Source: Glandiceps talaboti
Taxonomy: Eukaryota; Hemichordata; Enteropneusta; Spengelidae
DNA length: 64,000 nucleotides
NCBI RefSeq assembly: GCF_964340395.1
Contig: NC_135551.1
Coordinates: forward strand, 31,458,955 to 31,522,954
Direction of reading: 5' to 3'
Shown: in pieces, positions 34,567-45,829 of the stretch
Numbering within the stretch: position 1 is the stretch's first letter
Layout of the letters: the number at the start of each line of letters is the position of its first letter
Translations under genes and position numbers: made by a program
Notes under the pieces: model-generated
Told to the model about the DNA's origin: nothing
The model's database searches: none
The model's input: only the letters and a program-made list of their open reading frames with translations

Positions 34567-35880
34567 CTTCAGTGTAGTAGTAGTAGTAGAACTACCAACA
34601 CTATTGGTCACCATACACGTTATACTCTTAGTATCATCTTTCACTTGTACTTGATTTATTGTCAGTGTTTGATTTGCTGGCTCTAATTTATATCTCGAAT
34701 CAGGACCATCTACGGTCACACCATCAATCAGCCATGTATAGTCCATGCCATTTGGATTACCACGTGCAGTACAATTAAATGTAACGGATTGGTTGGATCG
34801 CACTTCAATGACGTCACGGATGGGATATATGGATACTATCGGTGCAAAGTGAACATTTAAAGGACCGAATGTGTATGGCCTTCCTAGGATTTTACCAGAC
34901 GATTGTACAGAACATTGTATAAAGCTACCATTATCATCAGCTGACAATATCCATGTATTTCGTACCTGTGAAGGATCGATTTCTAAACCAGTACTATTCC
35001 TCGTTTCACCAATTTTAGAACACGAAAAGGTATTCCCTGACTTCAATTTGCCTCCCTCCACAGTGCAGTGAGTGGTTATATTGTCACCTTCGCTATAGGG
35101 ATCACGTGACGGTTCGCTGTTACACGATGGGTAAATCACGGACAGCATTGCTTTGTTGGAAAACAATTGGTAATCACCGCTGTCAATGAAGGTGACGAAA
35201 CAATAGTACTGTCCAGTGACAGTATGAGACAAGTTCTTGATCGTTAGATCAAAGACACCAATGGGACCTTCTTTGGCAATAGAATATTGTGCATAATCTT
35301 GAATGTTTGGGGTAATATTGTCATTTATTTCATAGTTAGATGATATAAATACAGTGTTATGTACCCAGATGACTTTGAGGTATTGAGGTGTAAAATTAAC
35401 AACGTGACACTTAAACACAACTGAGTCACCCTCGTAAGACGTTGTATCACTAGATTGGTCTGCAAACCTTGGTATTGGAATTGGAAGAACTGAAAGACTT
35501 GCTTTAGTTGACCAGAACGTTTGCCTACCATTGTGAACATTGCATTGATAATACGATTCATCATCTTTGGTGACATCGTGTATTACGAGATCGTACTGAC
35601 CTGTTGTGTTTGATATTAAACTGTACTTCTGGTTTACATCGGCTTTATCTGAAGGAAATCGAATCCACTTCTCACCCTTCACCCACCAATCTACTTCATA
35701 GTTGTCTTCAGTTTCTACTCCAGTGATTCTAAAAGCAAATGTAGCTGACAACCCTTCAATGGCTTTAGTGTCGGATGGATGTTGACTGATGTAACGTTCA
35801 GCACCAACAAACAACGCATCATAGAGAATACATTCAAAGCACAGTAATAAATGGAAAGGTATGGGTCTTGTCAACCACAT
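34567..35880 (-). CDS. ectodomain exon (exon 1) of the 33.3-kb Ig receptor, V-V-C-C
   Basis: ATG at 35880; 438 residues, spliced in phase 0 to 33347-34036 for a 667-residue receptor. Signal peptide about 1-27. Ig1 (about 28-132) keeps Trp65/Trp66 and Cys113, but Phe50 stands where the first core Cys should be, so it lacks the canonical disulfide. Ig2: Cys158/Cys227. Ig3: Cys272/Cys323, with Cys287 replacing the strand-C Trp, Cys253 on strand A and no G-strand Cys. Ig4: Cys370, Trp383, Cys422, in a NPxxxxYxWLIDG context that resembles Kirrel/nephrin-type domains. Many NxS/T sites are present. It is the intact partner of the decayed 28.5-kb copy. Confidence 0.92.
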
Positions 35881-35946
35881 TCTGAAACAGATGATCCCAA
35901 ACGTTAGGTATTAGACTGTCAGTTGAGACAACAACGTCGTTTTTAG

Positions 35947-35952
35947 TTTATA
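35947..35952 (-). promoter_or_regulatory. candidate TATA box for the 33.3-kb receptor gene
   Basis: TATAAA on the minus strand 67 bp upstream of the ATG, giving a leader of about 35 nt. Placement is plausible only. Confidence 0.35.
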
Positions 35953-37660
35953 ACAAAATGCACATGACTACGCATGTCCTTTGGTGTGATCTACATGTAC
36001 GTACGTTACAAACACTCACCATCTAAGGTCAACACGGAAATGGAAATAGGTCATGTGACTTGTAAAAAACTTCTTTTTTCAGCCTTTTCGAAGACGGTCC
36101 AAATGGATACGAAGGAATGTTTGCCCTATCTGCAAGGACGGTAGTACCATGACCCCTTCATATTACAGACCTATTACAGTTTGCCTGTCATTAATTAGGA
36201 AAGTGTTCTGAAAAAAAACTTGTACATAAGCAACTCTCTAAACATATCCAAACACACGATCTTTCAAACCAGTACTAGTCAGACTTCCGCATTGTTTGTC
36301 CTTTCGTTTTCTTAGTGTGTTTTATCAGTAATGTGTGTATTGGGTATGCTATCTTGAGTACTTGTCATAAATGACTCTTTGTCCAAACATATATAAACAC
36401 AACGCTGTTATCAATCACTACATTCCCGCTGTTTACAGACATTAACAATAATTGTGGCAATTACGAATTGCAGGTTGAACGATTATCATGATTGTAAATT
36501 CTGTTATTCATGTCATTATGCCTAAATGAAAACTAACCAACTACGTTAACGTCATAATAGCATTCAAAATATTTATAATAAACCTGACATTAATTAATTG
36601 CCTTGATATTATATTATTACTACTAGACTATAGACAGTTTCTTTCCTTAGTTCCTTCAGGATAAGGTCACATTGGCTAATGGTGACCCAGTTTCCATTTT
36701 TTCTAAAAAGGTAGGTCAGAAGACACAACATTAGTGTTAATGTTTACAGTGAAGTGTTTATAATTAAAGTGTTTATAATAATTTTATTTATGTGTTTGTG
36801 TCAGATGTGTCACTTGTGTTTACAAAACAATTCCTATCCCATAATACGTCTTCTTAACCTGCACGTTATCTTCCTCAAGCTTCTTTTGTGGAGGTTTTAC
36901 TATTTCTTTAAAATAGAAGATAATTATGATTGACGGATATAGAATATATAACGGCTAAATGACAATTTAGAAAAAAACAGACTAATATTCTACTGTCATT
37001 TCAGTAGGGTTTCTAAAACATGTAGATGACTGGAAGTTGGCGAGTAGACTATCAGAAAGACTGGCCAAAGTTTATCATGGTCACTGTTTACTACTATTAT
37101 AACCCAAAAGTTTATACATGGGGATACACGTGACGTCATACATCACAGCATTTCATGATAATGTAACGAGGTTTAAACTTTGACAAAATAGAAATTTCAG
37201 ATTTAGATATCACATGTTAAGACATCAACACATAATTTTATAACAATCCTCAGTCTCTAAAGTGTATGTTACTCAATGCATTCAAATCAATTTTACTGTA
37301 TGCAGTAGTTAACTGTTGTTGTCAACATCAGCCATTTTCACGCCACATTAAACCCCCCAGCCTCGTCATAGAAGGATGGCTTCCCCACCCTTACTTTGAA
37401 GCTATGTGTTTAGTTATAAATAAATTTAAAATGCATTGATATATTATTAAAAAGTCACGACGAGAAATCTCATCACTTTCTACGTTATTATCTATACTGT
37501 CACCGACGTGTTGTACAAAGTTGACTAAATTCGTTCTCAAACTTTGCTTGTCTTTTCTTCATTTATTCAGCTAAAGTACACAACTTTTGTCATTCTCTAA
37601 ATAACTACATATAAGTCAGTTAATTTCTACAGATGGAACTATCATATTTCATCATAGTTA

Positions 37661-37662
<2 letters not shown>

Positions 37663-37697
<35 letters not shown>

Positions 37698-37700
37698 GGC

Positions 37701-37764
<64 letters not shown>
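37663..37764. repeat. (GACA)n microsatellite
   Basis: About 25 GACA units with one GGCA variant. Confidence 0.96.
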
Positions 37765-37767
<3 letters not shown>

Positions 37768-38053
37768 ACGAGAGAAGCAAGTGAGGGTACAGAGTTATGA
37801 TAATGTGGTAAACCATTGTGGTTATAAATAGTTATGTGAACTATACTAATCGGGTGCGTACTCGACAGGTCTGATACAACTTATGAACCAAGAAATGACG
37901 GTCAATGGTGGATGTAAATCCTCCACAGTCACTCGCCTCGCTAGTTTGGTTATCTGCTATCTCCGCGGAGCACCAGTCGTTCTCTACATAGGAGCTCAAT
38001 GAATAAATTTTATTTACACCAACCTCTTAGTGATATTGTTTTTTATAGCGATG

Positions 38054-38191
38054 GGCCTTTCTCGAATTTGCGCTCCTCGCTTGTGGAATGCTCTGCCACC
38101 CTAGGCCTTCCTTCAGTCAGTAACATCATTTCATTCATTCAAAACTGACCTTAAGACTTACATTTTGTATCTTAACAGATCTTTCGACTGA
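38054..38191 (+). mobile_element. 3' end of a non-LTR retrotransposon ORF (remnant)
   Basis: Translation gives APRLWNALPP, an in-frame stop, then SFHSFKTDLKTYIL and a stop at 38191. This is the typical C-terminus of the reverse-transcriptase ORF of CR1/jockey-type non-LTR elements (APRLWNSLP..., SFKxxLKTxL). The upstream part of the ORF is missing, and an AT-rich tail with ATT repeats follows to about 38270. A dead, 5'-truncated copy. Confidence 0.65.
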
Positions 38192-38656
38192 ATTTTGTAT
38201 TTGTATTATAAAATTATCGCAATGAGATTTTTAATGGAATGCTCTATGGAAGAATTGTACATTATTATTATTATTTATTGCTATTATAAGCAAAGTCAAC
38301 TTAGTCTCTTATTTCAAAACAACTGGTATGAGATTCACCGTCACATTTTTGTTATTTATTAATTGTAGAATATGAATTCTCATTCACATAAGTCCATATA
38401 ATCAAGTTCGTTAATTCCTTAGCATGACATTAACTTTGTTCAAATTATATTGTTCGTGTATATATTGCATGCTCAAAATAGAATGTCGCATATTAGATAG
38501 CCACAGTAGATGCGGGACCGGTCTTGTCGACTGAATTTCAAGTTGGCCGCCCGAGGGCGTACTATTAGATCTCTTATCGTAACTTTATCACTCACCAACT
38601 ATTGTCTGTGTCACTAGTGCTGTTATAAGCCGCGTTCTGATGTTACTTGGCTATAT

Positions 38657-39020
38657 TATCGGGGGGGGGGGGGGGGCTACTCCCCTTATTTGAGTATACG
38701 AATATGTGCCGCCCTTTGGGGTGTGTTTTGAAGCCCTTTGGTCTAAAATGGGCTCTGATCTTTTGGAGCTGAAGAGTCTAAAACGGGGTCCACTTTGCAT
38801 TATTTTCTAAAATACGGCCCATTGTCCTTTACCAAATCATAACTGCTTTTTTCCTCCTAAGGAAAATGTATTTAGGTCTAAACGCCAATCTTTTAAAAAC
38901 GTGAAATGGTCTAAAAATGGGTATTGATTTTTGGTCGAAGTGGGTCTAAAATGGGGCCTGGGGTTTCCAGCACTTGCCACACACCCCCCACAGCTGGCCA
39001 CTGGTATCGCCCCGGGTATA
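38657..39020. repeat. poly-G dispersed repeat with tctaaaa-ggg subrepeats
   Basis: Begins with a 16-G run and ggctactccc, then repeats a loose unit centred on tctaaaatggg/tctaaaacggg several times and ends near cccgggtatatctac. I recall this style of element as scattered in marine invertebrate genomes; that is memory, not a database result. No coding potential. Confidence 0.6.
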
Positions 39021-40008
39021 TCTACTGGGTTTCTTTTCGAGTGTGAATGTCTCTGTGCTCACAAAACATATGATTTTTGTCGTACGTCTTTTTTAGCCTG
39101 TAATTTGTATTTGTCCCTTGAATTTGTTTGCAGAGGTTTGCAACATGATTCGTAAAATTTAAACGACATATTTGTGAAACATGCATAAAACAAATATAAA
39201 TCGTTGCGATATTTTTTTAGGAAACAACTCCTAACTGTTAACGTTGTACTTTACTTCCGTCAATAAGGTTAACAACGTGTAGCATAGTGAAAGCTGGCAC
39301 GTGAAGTATGAGACAGACTCGCTCATCGCTTTCAATGTTTAATAACAAACCAAGAGTTTATACATTAAAAAAGACATGACGCCACATATCTCATAGCATT
39401 TCATGATCACGAGACGAAGATCAAACTTTGAAAATTAGAAATTACGGGATTATGGTATAAAATGAAAATGAAGAAACAAACAAAGGTTTAGACAGTCCAG
39501 CCTCTAGCGTGTATATTACAATAACTATGATGTTACCTAAAACATGTATTTTAATTGTATTCAGATCATGATAAAAGATTTCATAGTCCCTTTCAAAATA
39601 TCGCCTTTAATTATGTACTGACTCTTTATAGATTGAAATGGTGTTGATAACATCAACATTTCTCGCCATGATAACTTCCTTAGTCTCGGTGCCCAGACTT
39701 TCACCTCTGGGGGCGCTACTACTCTGATCACCCAGTAGAGCTCCAATCGGTGAGAGTATGGGTAACCGAGGCTATAACTTCCTAGGTAATAGGTGAATGG
39801 TTCTCAATTTTGAATCTATTTCTTCGGGTTCGACGGCAATACATAAACATGTTATAAATGTTGATTTTAGTGCAAGGAATGTCACTGCTAATCGTATGTG
39901 ATACTCTCTATATATATTAAAGTGAAATATTTCAATGCCAAGTACTATTCTTCTGATGCCCCTGTCAACATGAAGCAAAGTGTGCAAGTGTACAATTAAT
40001 TATCTACT

Positions 40009-40160
40009 AAACACACACACACACACACACACACATACATACATACATACATACATACATACATGCAGACCCCCCCCCCACACACACACACACATACATA
40101 CATACATACATACATACATACATACATGCAGACCCCCCCCCCCCCCACACACACACATGA
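40009..40160. repeat. duplicated (AC)n-(ATAC)n-C-run microsatellite
   Basis: A block of AC units, ATAC units, ATGCAGA and a C run occurs twice in succession (about 40009-40079 and 40080-40146), ending in a third short AC run. The whole compound block has duplicated. Confidence 0.93.
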
Positions 40161-40991
40161 CACAAATGATATGAAATACGAATTTCTGGAAACAAATCCA
40201 TTCAACAAGGAAAGCAAAAAGCAGATAAAACTCGCATTACACAAAAAAAGGCCAAAGTGTTACTGTTTATGTCTAATCGAATGTCTTGTTATCAATTACA
40301 TATTATCTGAAAAAGTAAACCTTACACACAACGACACACTGATACGAGCCTCGATCTCATACTCGTGCTAATGTAAATATTGCACTGGATAATGAGGTGT
40401 TAAAACCTCAACTCAGTTTAACTAGATTTCATTACAAAAAGTAAAATTTTCATTAATTAACATAAAAACAACTTACATGTACACAATTATATGCGCAATG
40501 CATGTTGGGAAGTACTATGAATAGAGTAGATGTGTTCTCGTCAAAACGGTTAACGATTCTAAAAACGACATAAAAACGAATTTCTGAGATATCTAAGTAT
40601 TCCAATCTATGTTAACGATTCATTTTGAATAATACTAAAAACGAAATATCTAAAAGATTTTTTTTTTAGATATCTAGGTATTCCAATCAAGCTCGTGCTT
40701 GAGTTCAAATTTCACCAGTTAGCGAAAATCACACGTCATTCTAACCACCAATCTCCTAAGAAAGTTGTGTCCATCTGTCGTGGTACCACGTTTAGTCTGC
40801 TAACAGAGAACGGAGAACTCTTGTGCATTTTTCCGTATAAATATCAGAATTCGTCTTTTTTCATAACACTCGTGTTATATCACAGCTTTTATGATTGCAG
40901 CACTTGAAGTCCACAACTGAGAGCTCTTCGATTTACAGGCGTCTACTTTCATTCCCGATCATAAACTATTCCTGTTACAGCATTTGTTAGT

Positions 40992-43040
40992 TCAACGTTG
41001 TGTTGCCACTTCTGCATATATTATGGAAGAATCTACTTTGGGTGTTAATTCCTTGTCAGATCGAGATTCTACCGTAGTCGCATGAGAAAGTTCGGCGTAT
41101 ACAAGATTGTCAGTGCGTATACCGTCTTCGGTGTCATGGGTATCTGTTTGTTGAATTTCAGTAGTGCAGGACTGTGTCATGCGTGCGCATGGTAAGTTCA
41201 TGTAAATGACAGTCGTGTCCTCGCACCCGTCAGCAGGTTTCCTCTCTGACTCCCTTTTCTTGTTGACCTTAGCATAAATGACATCCAGTGAGTTTTCAAC
41301 AAAGGTTACCTTGTCCTCCTCGGGTTGATCCATCGAATTGATAAATGACTTGAATGTCGATTCTTTTGGCTGATTATAGTTTGCAAGGTCATCATAATGT
41401 CCGAAACCCAGTGAATCGAAGGACGAATCATTCATGTTGTCCGTACTGTTATTCGTTCTAGCCGTACTCCTGTAGTAGTGGAAAGGGTGTGAAAATTCTC
41501 CCAATATAGTTTTCACAGATTGTCGTCTTTTTCTCCCTTTGCGATGGCAAACACAGATGACAATGCTAAGTGAAAGAACAAGTATAACAAGGACAGCAAC
41601 TACTGACACCATGATGACGGAAAATGGAGAAGATCCCTTGTTATTTGCGTAAGCTTGGCCCACGACCAACGTTACTCCATCTTGGTTTAACACACTTGCA
41701 TGTGTAGATGTACCAAACTCACCGTATTCACCTACCCGTAACGTTACAACCTCAACGTTCGTTTTCATCTCGTTTTCGGCTTTACATGCTATTTTCAGCA
41801 AGTCATCCATCTTTCTGACTTGCTGAATCGTCAACTCTGCACCACCTTTCCGTAAAACATAACGACTACCCCACGAATCAGAGATGAATGTATTATTGAT
41901 CAACCATCTGTACCTGGTAATTTCGGGATTGGCATGGGCATCGCAAGTTAACGTAACATTGTTACCTATGATCACCTTGGGAGACTGCGGAAAAATTGAT
42001 ATTATCGGTGCATAATGTACATTTAATGGTCCAACAGTGCACCGACTTTCATTCGATGAACTTGATAGCCTCAAAATACAAGAAATCGATGTTTGATCAT
42101 CACCGGGTGATACATTCCATCTATCTATGATTTTAAGGTTATTCTTATTGGCTGTGGTACCGCCGATTTCAACACCGTTTTTCTTCCATGATAAGGAAAC
42201 TCCAATTTCCCCTTTTAGTCCTTGCACACTGCAGACTGTTGTTATGTTATTCCCTTCTATGTAATAGTCCACGACAGGTCTACGATCACACTGTGGGTAT
42301 ACAACTGAAAGCGTTGCCTTAGATGATTGTAAAATATGCCCACCTCCACTGAGACGAGTGAACGAAACAATACAATAAAACTGGTCAACATCTTCCCGTG
42401 AAGCATTCTTTATCTGTAGGTTATATTCACCGACATTTCCTTCAGGTACAGAATACCGTAAACTGTCCTCTTGATTAGGAAGAACATCGTATATAAAGTG
42501 TTCCCTCGAAATAATCACTCGTCCTTTCACCCAACCCACAGCCATGGTACCTTCAGTGAATTCGTCAATTTGGCAGGGTAGAGTTACAGTATCTCCTTCC
42601 AGAACATCAATATTCATTGGTTGTCGATTGAAGGCAGGTATTGGAATCTGAAGAACTGTTAGCGTAGCTGTCCTGGACCTCACTACACTTGTTCCTCCAA
42701 AATGAATCTGGCATTCGTATAATCCTTGGTCATCTGTAGTCACAGAAGCAATGTTTAGATTGTAAACCCCGCTTTCAACATCCTTTGTCCAAGTAAGTCG
42801 AGGGTTGCGTGTCGTATCTGGATGCAAATAATTATCTTTTACAAACCAGTACACAGCATAACTATTCATATAATATGGCTGCAGTTTACATTGCATAACG
42901 ACCGACATTCCCTCTACGACTTGCGTATCTCTCGGTTCTATCACAAATTCTTGCCGAGCACCAGCTACTATGCCGAATGTATACACCAACACAATGACAT
43001 CTACCAATCTGTTAAACTTTTCTTCCGCCTTCAATAACAT
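40992..43040 (-). CDS. Ig-superfamily inhibitory-type receptor, V-V-C-C, four ITIMs
   Basis: The frame extends to a GTG at 43079; the first ATG is at 43040, giving 682 residues. The hydrophobic signal segment (VDVIVLVYTFGIVAG) lies at 13-27. Ig1 Cys51/Cys110, Ig2 Cys156/Cys223, Ig3 Cys270/Cys321 with Trp285 and a flanking pair Cys251/Cys334, Ig4 Cys366/Cys419 in an ANPEITRYRW context very like Kirrel/Neph Ig domains. TM about 473-498, then HRKGRKRR. Tail ITIMs: Tyr589 (VIYAKV), Tyr613 (VIYMNL, also a YxN Grb2-type site), Tyr648 (LVYAEL) and Tyr675 (IIYAEV, seven residues from the end). It is the upstream-most member of the array. It is preceded by a 73-codon upstream ORF that ends 25 nt before the ATG and itself begins with a signal-like METSYLFPAMLC segment. 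Confidence 0.92.
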   Translation of the reverse strand: MLLKAEEKFNRLVDVIVLVYTFGIVAGARQEFVIEPRDTQVVEGMSVVMQCKLQPYYMNSYAVYWFVKDNYLHPDTTRNPRLTWTKDVESGVYNLNIASVTTDDQGLYECQIHFGGTSVVRSRTATLTVLQIPIPAFNRQPMNIDVLEGDTVTLPCQIDEFTEGTMAVGWVKGRVIISREHFIYDVLPNQEDSLRYSVPEGNVGEYNLQIKNASREDVDQFYCIVSFTRLSGGGHILQSSKATLSVVYPQCDRRPVVDYYIEGNNITTVCSVQGLKGEIGVSLSWKKNGVEIGGTTANKNNLKIIDRWNVSPGDDQTSISCILRLSSSSNESRCTVGPLNVHYAPIISIFPQSPKVIIGNNVTLTCDAHANPEITRYRWLINNTFISDSWGSRYVLRKGGAELTIQQVRKMDDLLKIACKAENEMKTNVEVVTLRVGEYGEFGTSTHASVLNQDGVTLVVGQAYANNKGSSPFSVIMVSVVAVLVILVLSLSIVICVCHRKGRKRRQSVKTILGEFSHPFHYYRSTARTNNSTDNMNDSSFDSLGFGHYDDLANYNQPKESTFKSFINSMDQPEEDKVTFVENSLDVIYAKVNKKRESERKPADGCEDTTVIYMNLPCARMTQSCTTEIQQTDTHDTEDGIRTDNLVYAELSHATTVESRSDKELTPKVDSSIIYAEVATQR

Positions 43041-43065
43041 TATGAAGATGTCGCTGAGTTCGAAG

Positions 43066-43287
43066 TTAAACGTGTGCACCCACTTCTCTTGATTTCTTCC
43101 TTGAATTGGGTAGTAGTCGTTGAAAAGTAGCTGCAGGTACTACCTCACGGTTTTCATGACAAACTGTAATATGGAGACCCTCGAATACAGACAACAAATG
43201 GGTTATTACATTTGACATTGTTACTGTAGGAAGTATGAAGGAAATGATAGCACAAAGCATGGCAGGAAACAGATAAGAGGTTTCCAT
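43066..43287 (-). other. upstream ORF with signal-peptide-like start
   Basis: ATG at 43287 opens a 73-codon frame beginning METSYLFPAMLC and continuing hydrophobic for about 24 residues, close in style to the signal peptides of the 16.1-kb (METQCVQFLL) and 20.7-kb (MEAKIVSFHL) genes. It stops 25 nt before the ATG of the 41-kb receptor in another frame. A possible donor (GTGAG|GTAGTA near 43137) exists. It may be an alternative first exon, a relic of one, or an upstream ORF. Confidence 0.3.
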
Positions 43288-45410
43288 AGCAACAAAAGTG
43301 ATAATTGTACTTTATCATCTATACAAACAACAATAATTTATTGAAAGGCTTAGTATCAATTTCTTAAAACTTAAGCCCTGTCAAAAGTTGTGATCATGTG
43401 GAAAAATAACGTCATCTTGAACTGTTCTCATTGATTGAATAATGTCTAATACATATACTGTTTGTGTTTGTGTGTATATGGGATGCAGGGAAAGGCTTTG
43501 TTAGAAAGTGGCCTTGATATGATGTAATTGTGTGTTACTATAGATTACATGGTTTGTTATTCAGGTCAGTTGGGTAAAAAGTTCAAAGTTTGCTATAAAT
43601 GAAAGAAACTCACCATGACATAGTCTGTGTTTGTTATCAATGAGAATAAATTCATTGATCACATCCTTAGTAGTAGATGCCTTTTTTTTTTTTTTATTAA
43701 TTGACATGTCTAGGCCTTGATTGACGACCATGAAGAAAATGCGTGTAGCCTCAAAATAACACAGATGATGTAATTTCCTCCCCTATCATTGTCATGTGAT
43801 GACAAAGGTCACATCAGGTGATTAGGTCAGCCTACCATCAACTCGCGATCGTTGTGGCGGTATCACAGACATTGAATCCGCTGATGCCTCTTTCAACGAA
43901 ACCGTCAACATTGAATAACTGCACATACTAAAACAACTCTCCGACTCTTTCATTACACGGCACATATCCAGACCACGTCCAGGGGTGTAGTAAACTGCGT
44001 CGAAAGCATTTCAACGTTGTTGTTATTGTCAGTACGTACGCAAATTCGCAAAACATGTTCTAGATGGTCGCGTACGGTATACTGCACTCATTTTTTAAAT
44101 GTGATTTACGAAATACCGTTCCATATATTGTAAGATGTAGTATTTCCATTATAATGGGAAAAAAAGCACCTCGAGTATCAGCATGCGGAATACTATTTGG
44201 TAAATAACATACTTATACGTCATATGCGGCTATGAATTCATTTTTAATATCTAAAAATTACAAATTTTCGAATCACTTCCGCGTAGTAAGTCTATCATGG
44301 TAGAATGATAGAAATTTGCAGTTCAAAAATTGATATTCCTGAATCAAAAATGTATAAACCACTTACTGACAATGACCACAATATAAACTTACTACTCAGC
44401 CAACTGTTTCTCACGCCCACTATTCCTGAATGCCACTGAATACATCTGTCTACTTTTCATCTCAGCTTTCATACATAAATAAACATGTACACTAATCATA
44501 GGCTATGTAAAGAGATATCTTAATTTCACCTCTGCGGAAACGTGTAGTGCGACTACAGTTAGTATAATAGAGTTTATGTCGTAATGGGAAAACATTACAC
44601 TGTAACAATCTATGGAGGTGTCAGCCGTCATATTAATTAATCTTAGACCAAAGATTAATTAATTGTGACAGTCAATGTCGAGAAGCTACACCACCATCTC
44701 CTGGTTTCAAAGAATTCATGTACAGGATTCACCACAGAGTCTCAGTTTCTTCCTATATTTGTAAAGTGACCTAAAATTGAATTGGCTGCCAAACTTGTTC
44801 GTAATTGAAAAGTCGCGTACTTAACCTCAGCTCCATGTAGAGAGGGACTGTCTGACACAAACTGTATGAAAGATAGATAAAAGGTGGACCAAATGACCTG
44901 AAAAGGGTTCAGGATTACATTTGTATTACATATGTCTTTTTGTAGCCCCTTTCCAAAAGACAAATAACATTATCAAATACTTCCCTGATCTTCCTTGTAA
45001 TGGTGCCCATCACCGCAAGGGTACGTTTATACAAACTTTTCACCAGTTTCCTGTCTATGACCGTTTGTTACGTTGTTTAGTGGCGACCGTGTGACACTGA
45101 GATGACGTCACCGACAATAAACAATGATCATTCTTGAGTATGATAGTGTACTAAAGTTAGATTTTCAAACTTAAATATGGAAAAAATGCATTTTCATCAA
45201 TCTGCGTCACCCTATGTCTTTGTTTATGATATATGTACATAATCTTGCCAGTCTGTGTTGATGGAAATTCGAAACACAAATATATGGAAACGTCTCTTAT
45301 ATTTCAAAAGACATATTGGATGACGTAATTAATATATATTGCGGTCTTGAAATAAAGCTTATTTCTACTCTGTCTACAGTCGTCTTCGAAGCCTCTGGTG
45401 TTCAGTCTTA
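43288..45410. other. gene-free interval
   Basis: No gene. It contains a T-run near 43683 and a perfect hairpin at 44632-44663, listed separately. A TGACGTCA element lies near 45102. Confidence 0.4.
44632..44663. repeat. perfect 13-bp inverted repeat
   Basis: Arms ATTAATTAATCTT (44632-44644) and AAGATTAATTAAT (44651-44663) around a 6-nt loop. Function unknown. Confidence 0.75.
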
Positions 45411-45829
45411 CAAGGGAAATGAAGTGACCTTAGTGTTTCACTCATTGGATGATGTTTTTAACACAAAGATAGACACAAATCAGTTCTAGATTAACAATAA
45501 CAGAGACACCATACACAACAGGATCATTTGCCCAATCACATTGAAGAGAGAAAAAGCACATTTTTATTCTGTACAGTACAGTAGAAACAGGCTTCTAATG
45601 AAAACATTGTACATGTACTTGATGATTTAAATGGCTTCAATTGTTTATTTTACAATCAACTTGTTAACTTGTCTATTTCTACTATGCACGGCGCCTCTAT
45701 AATTGTTTCTTTTGCAGTTGAAATTGTCTGAGTGTGAGTGTGTCTGTCTGTGTGTGTGTGTGTGTGTGTGTGTAAAAATAGTGTCCCACGCGTGAAACAT
45801 CAAGGTATCTTCATTTGTCCTGTAAGGAC
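45411..45829 (+). mobile_element. MITE-like element with terminal inverted repeats
   Basis: The left end cttacaagggaaatgaag with cctt...gtttcac matches the reverse complement of the right end (cttacaggacaaatgaag, ccttgatgtttcac), giving imperfect inverted termini of about 35 bp around a 420-bp AT-rich body. The body contains a TG microsatellite (45745-45772) and shares long words with the two inverted copies at 28.9-29.8 kb. There is no ORF. No clear target-site duplication was found by eye. Confidence 0.6.

Larger units (their letters stand above)
35881..40991. other. intergenic between the 33.3-kb and 41-kb receptors
   Basis: No host gene recognised. It holds a GACA microsatellite (37.66 kb), a retroelement 3' end (38.05 kb), a poly-G dispersed repeat (38.66 kb) and AC/ATAC arrays (40.0 kb), each listed separately. 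Confidence 0.45.
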
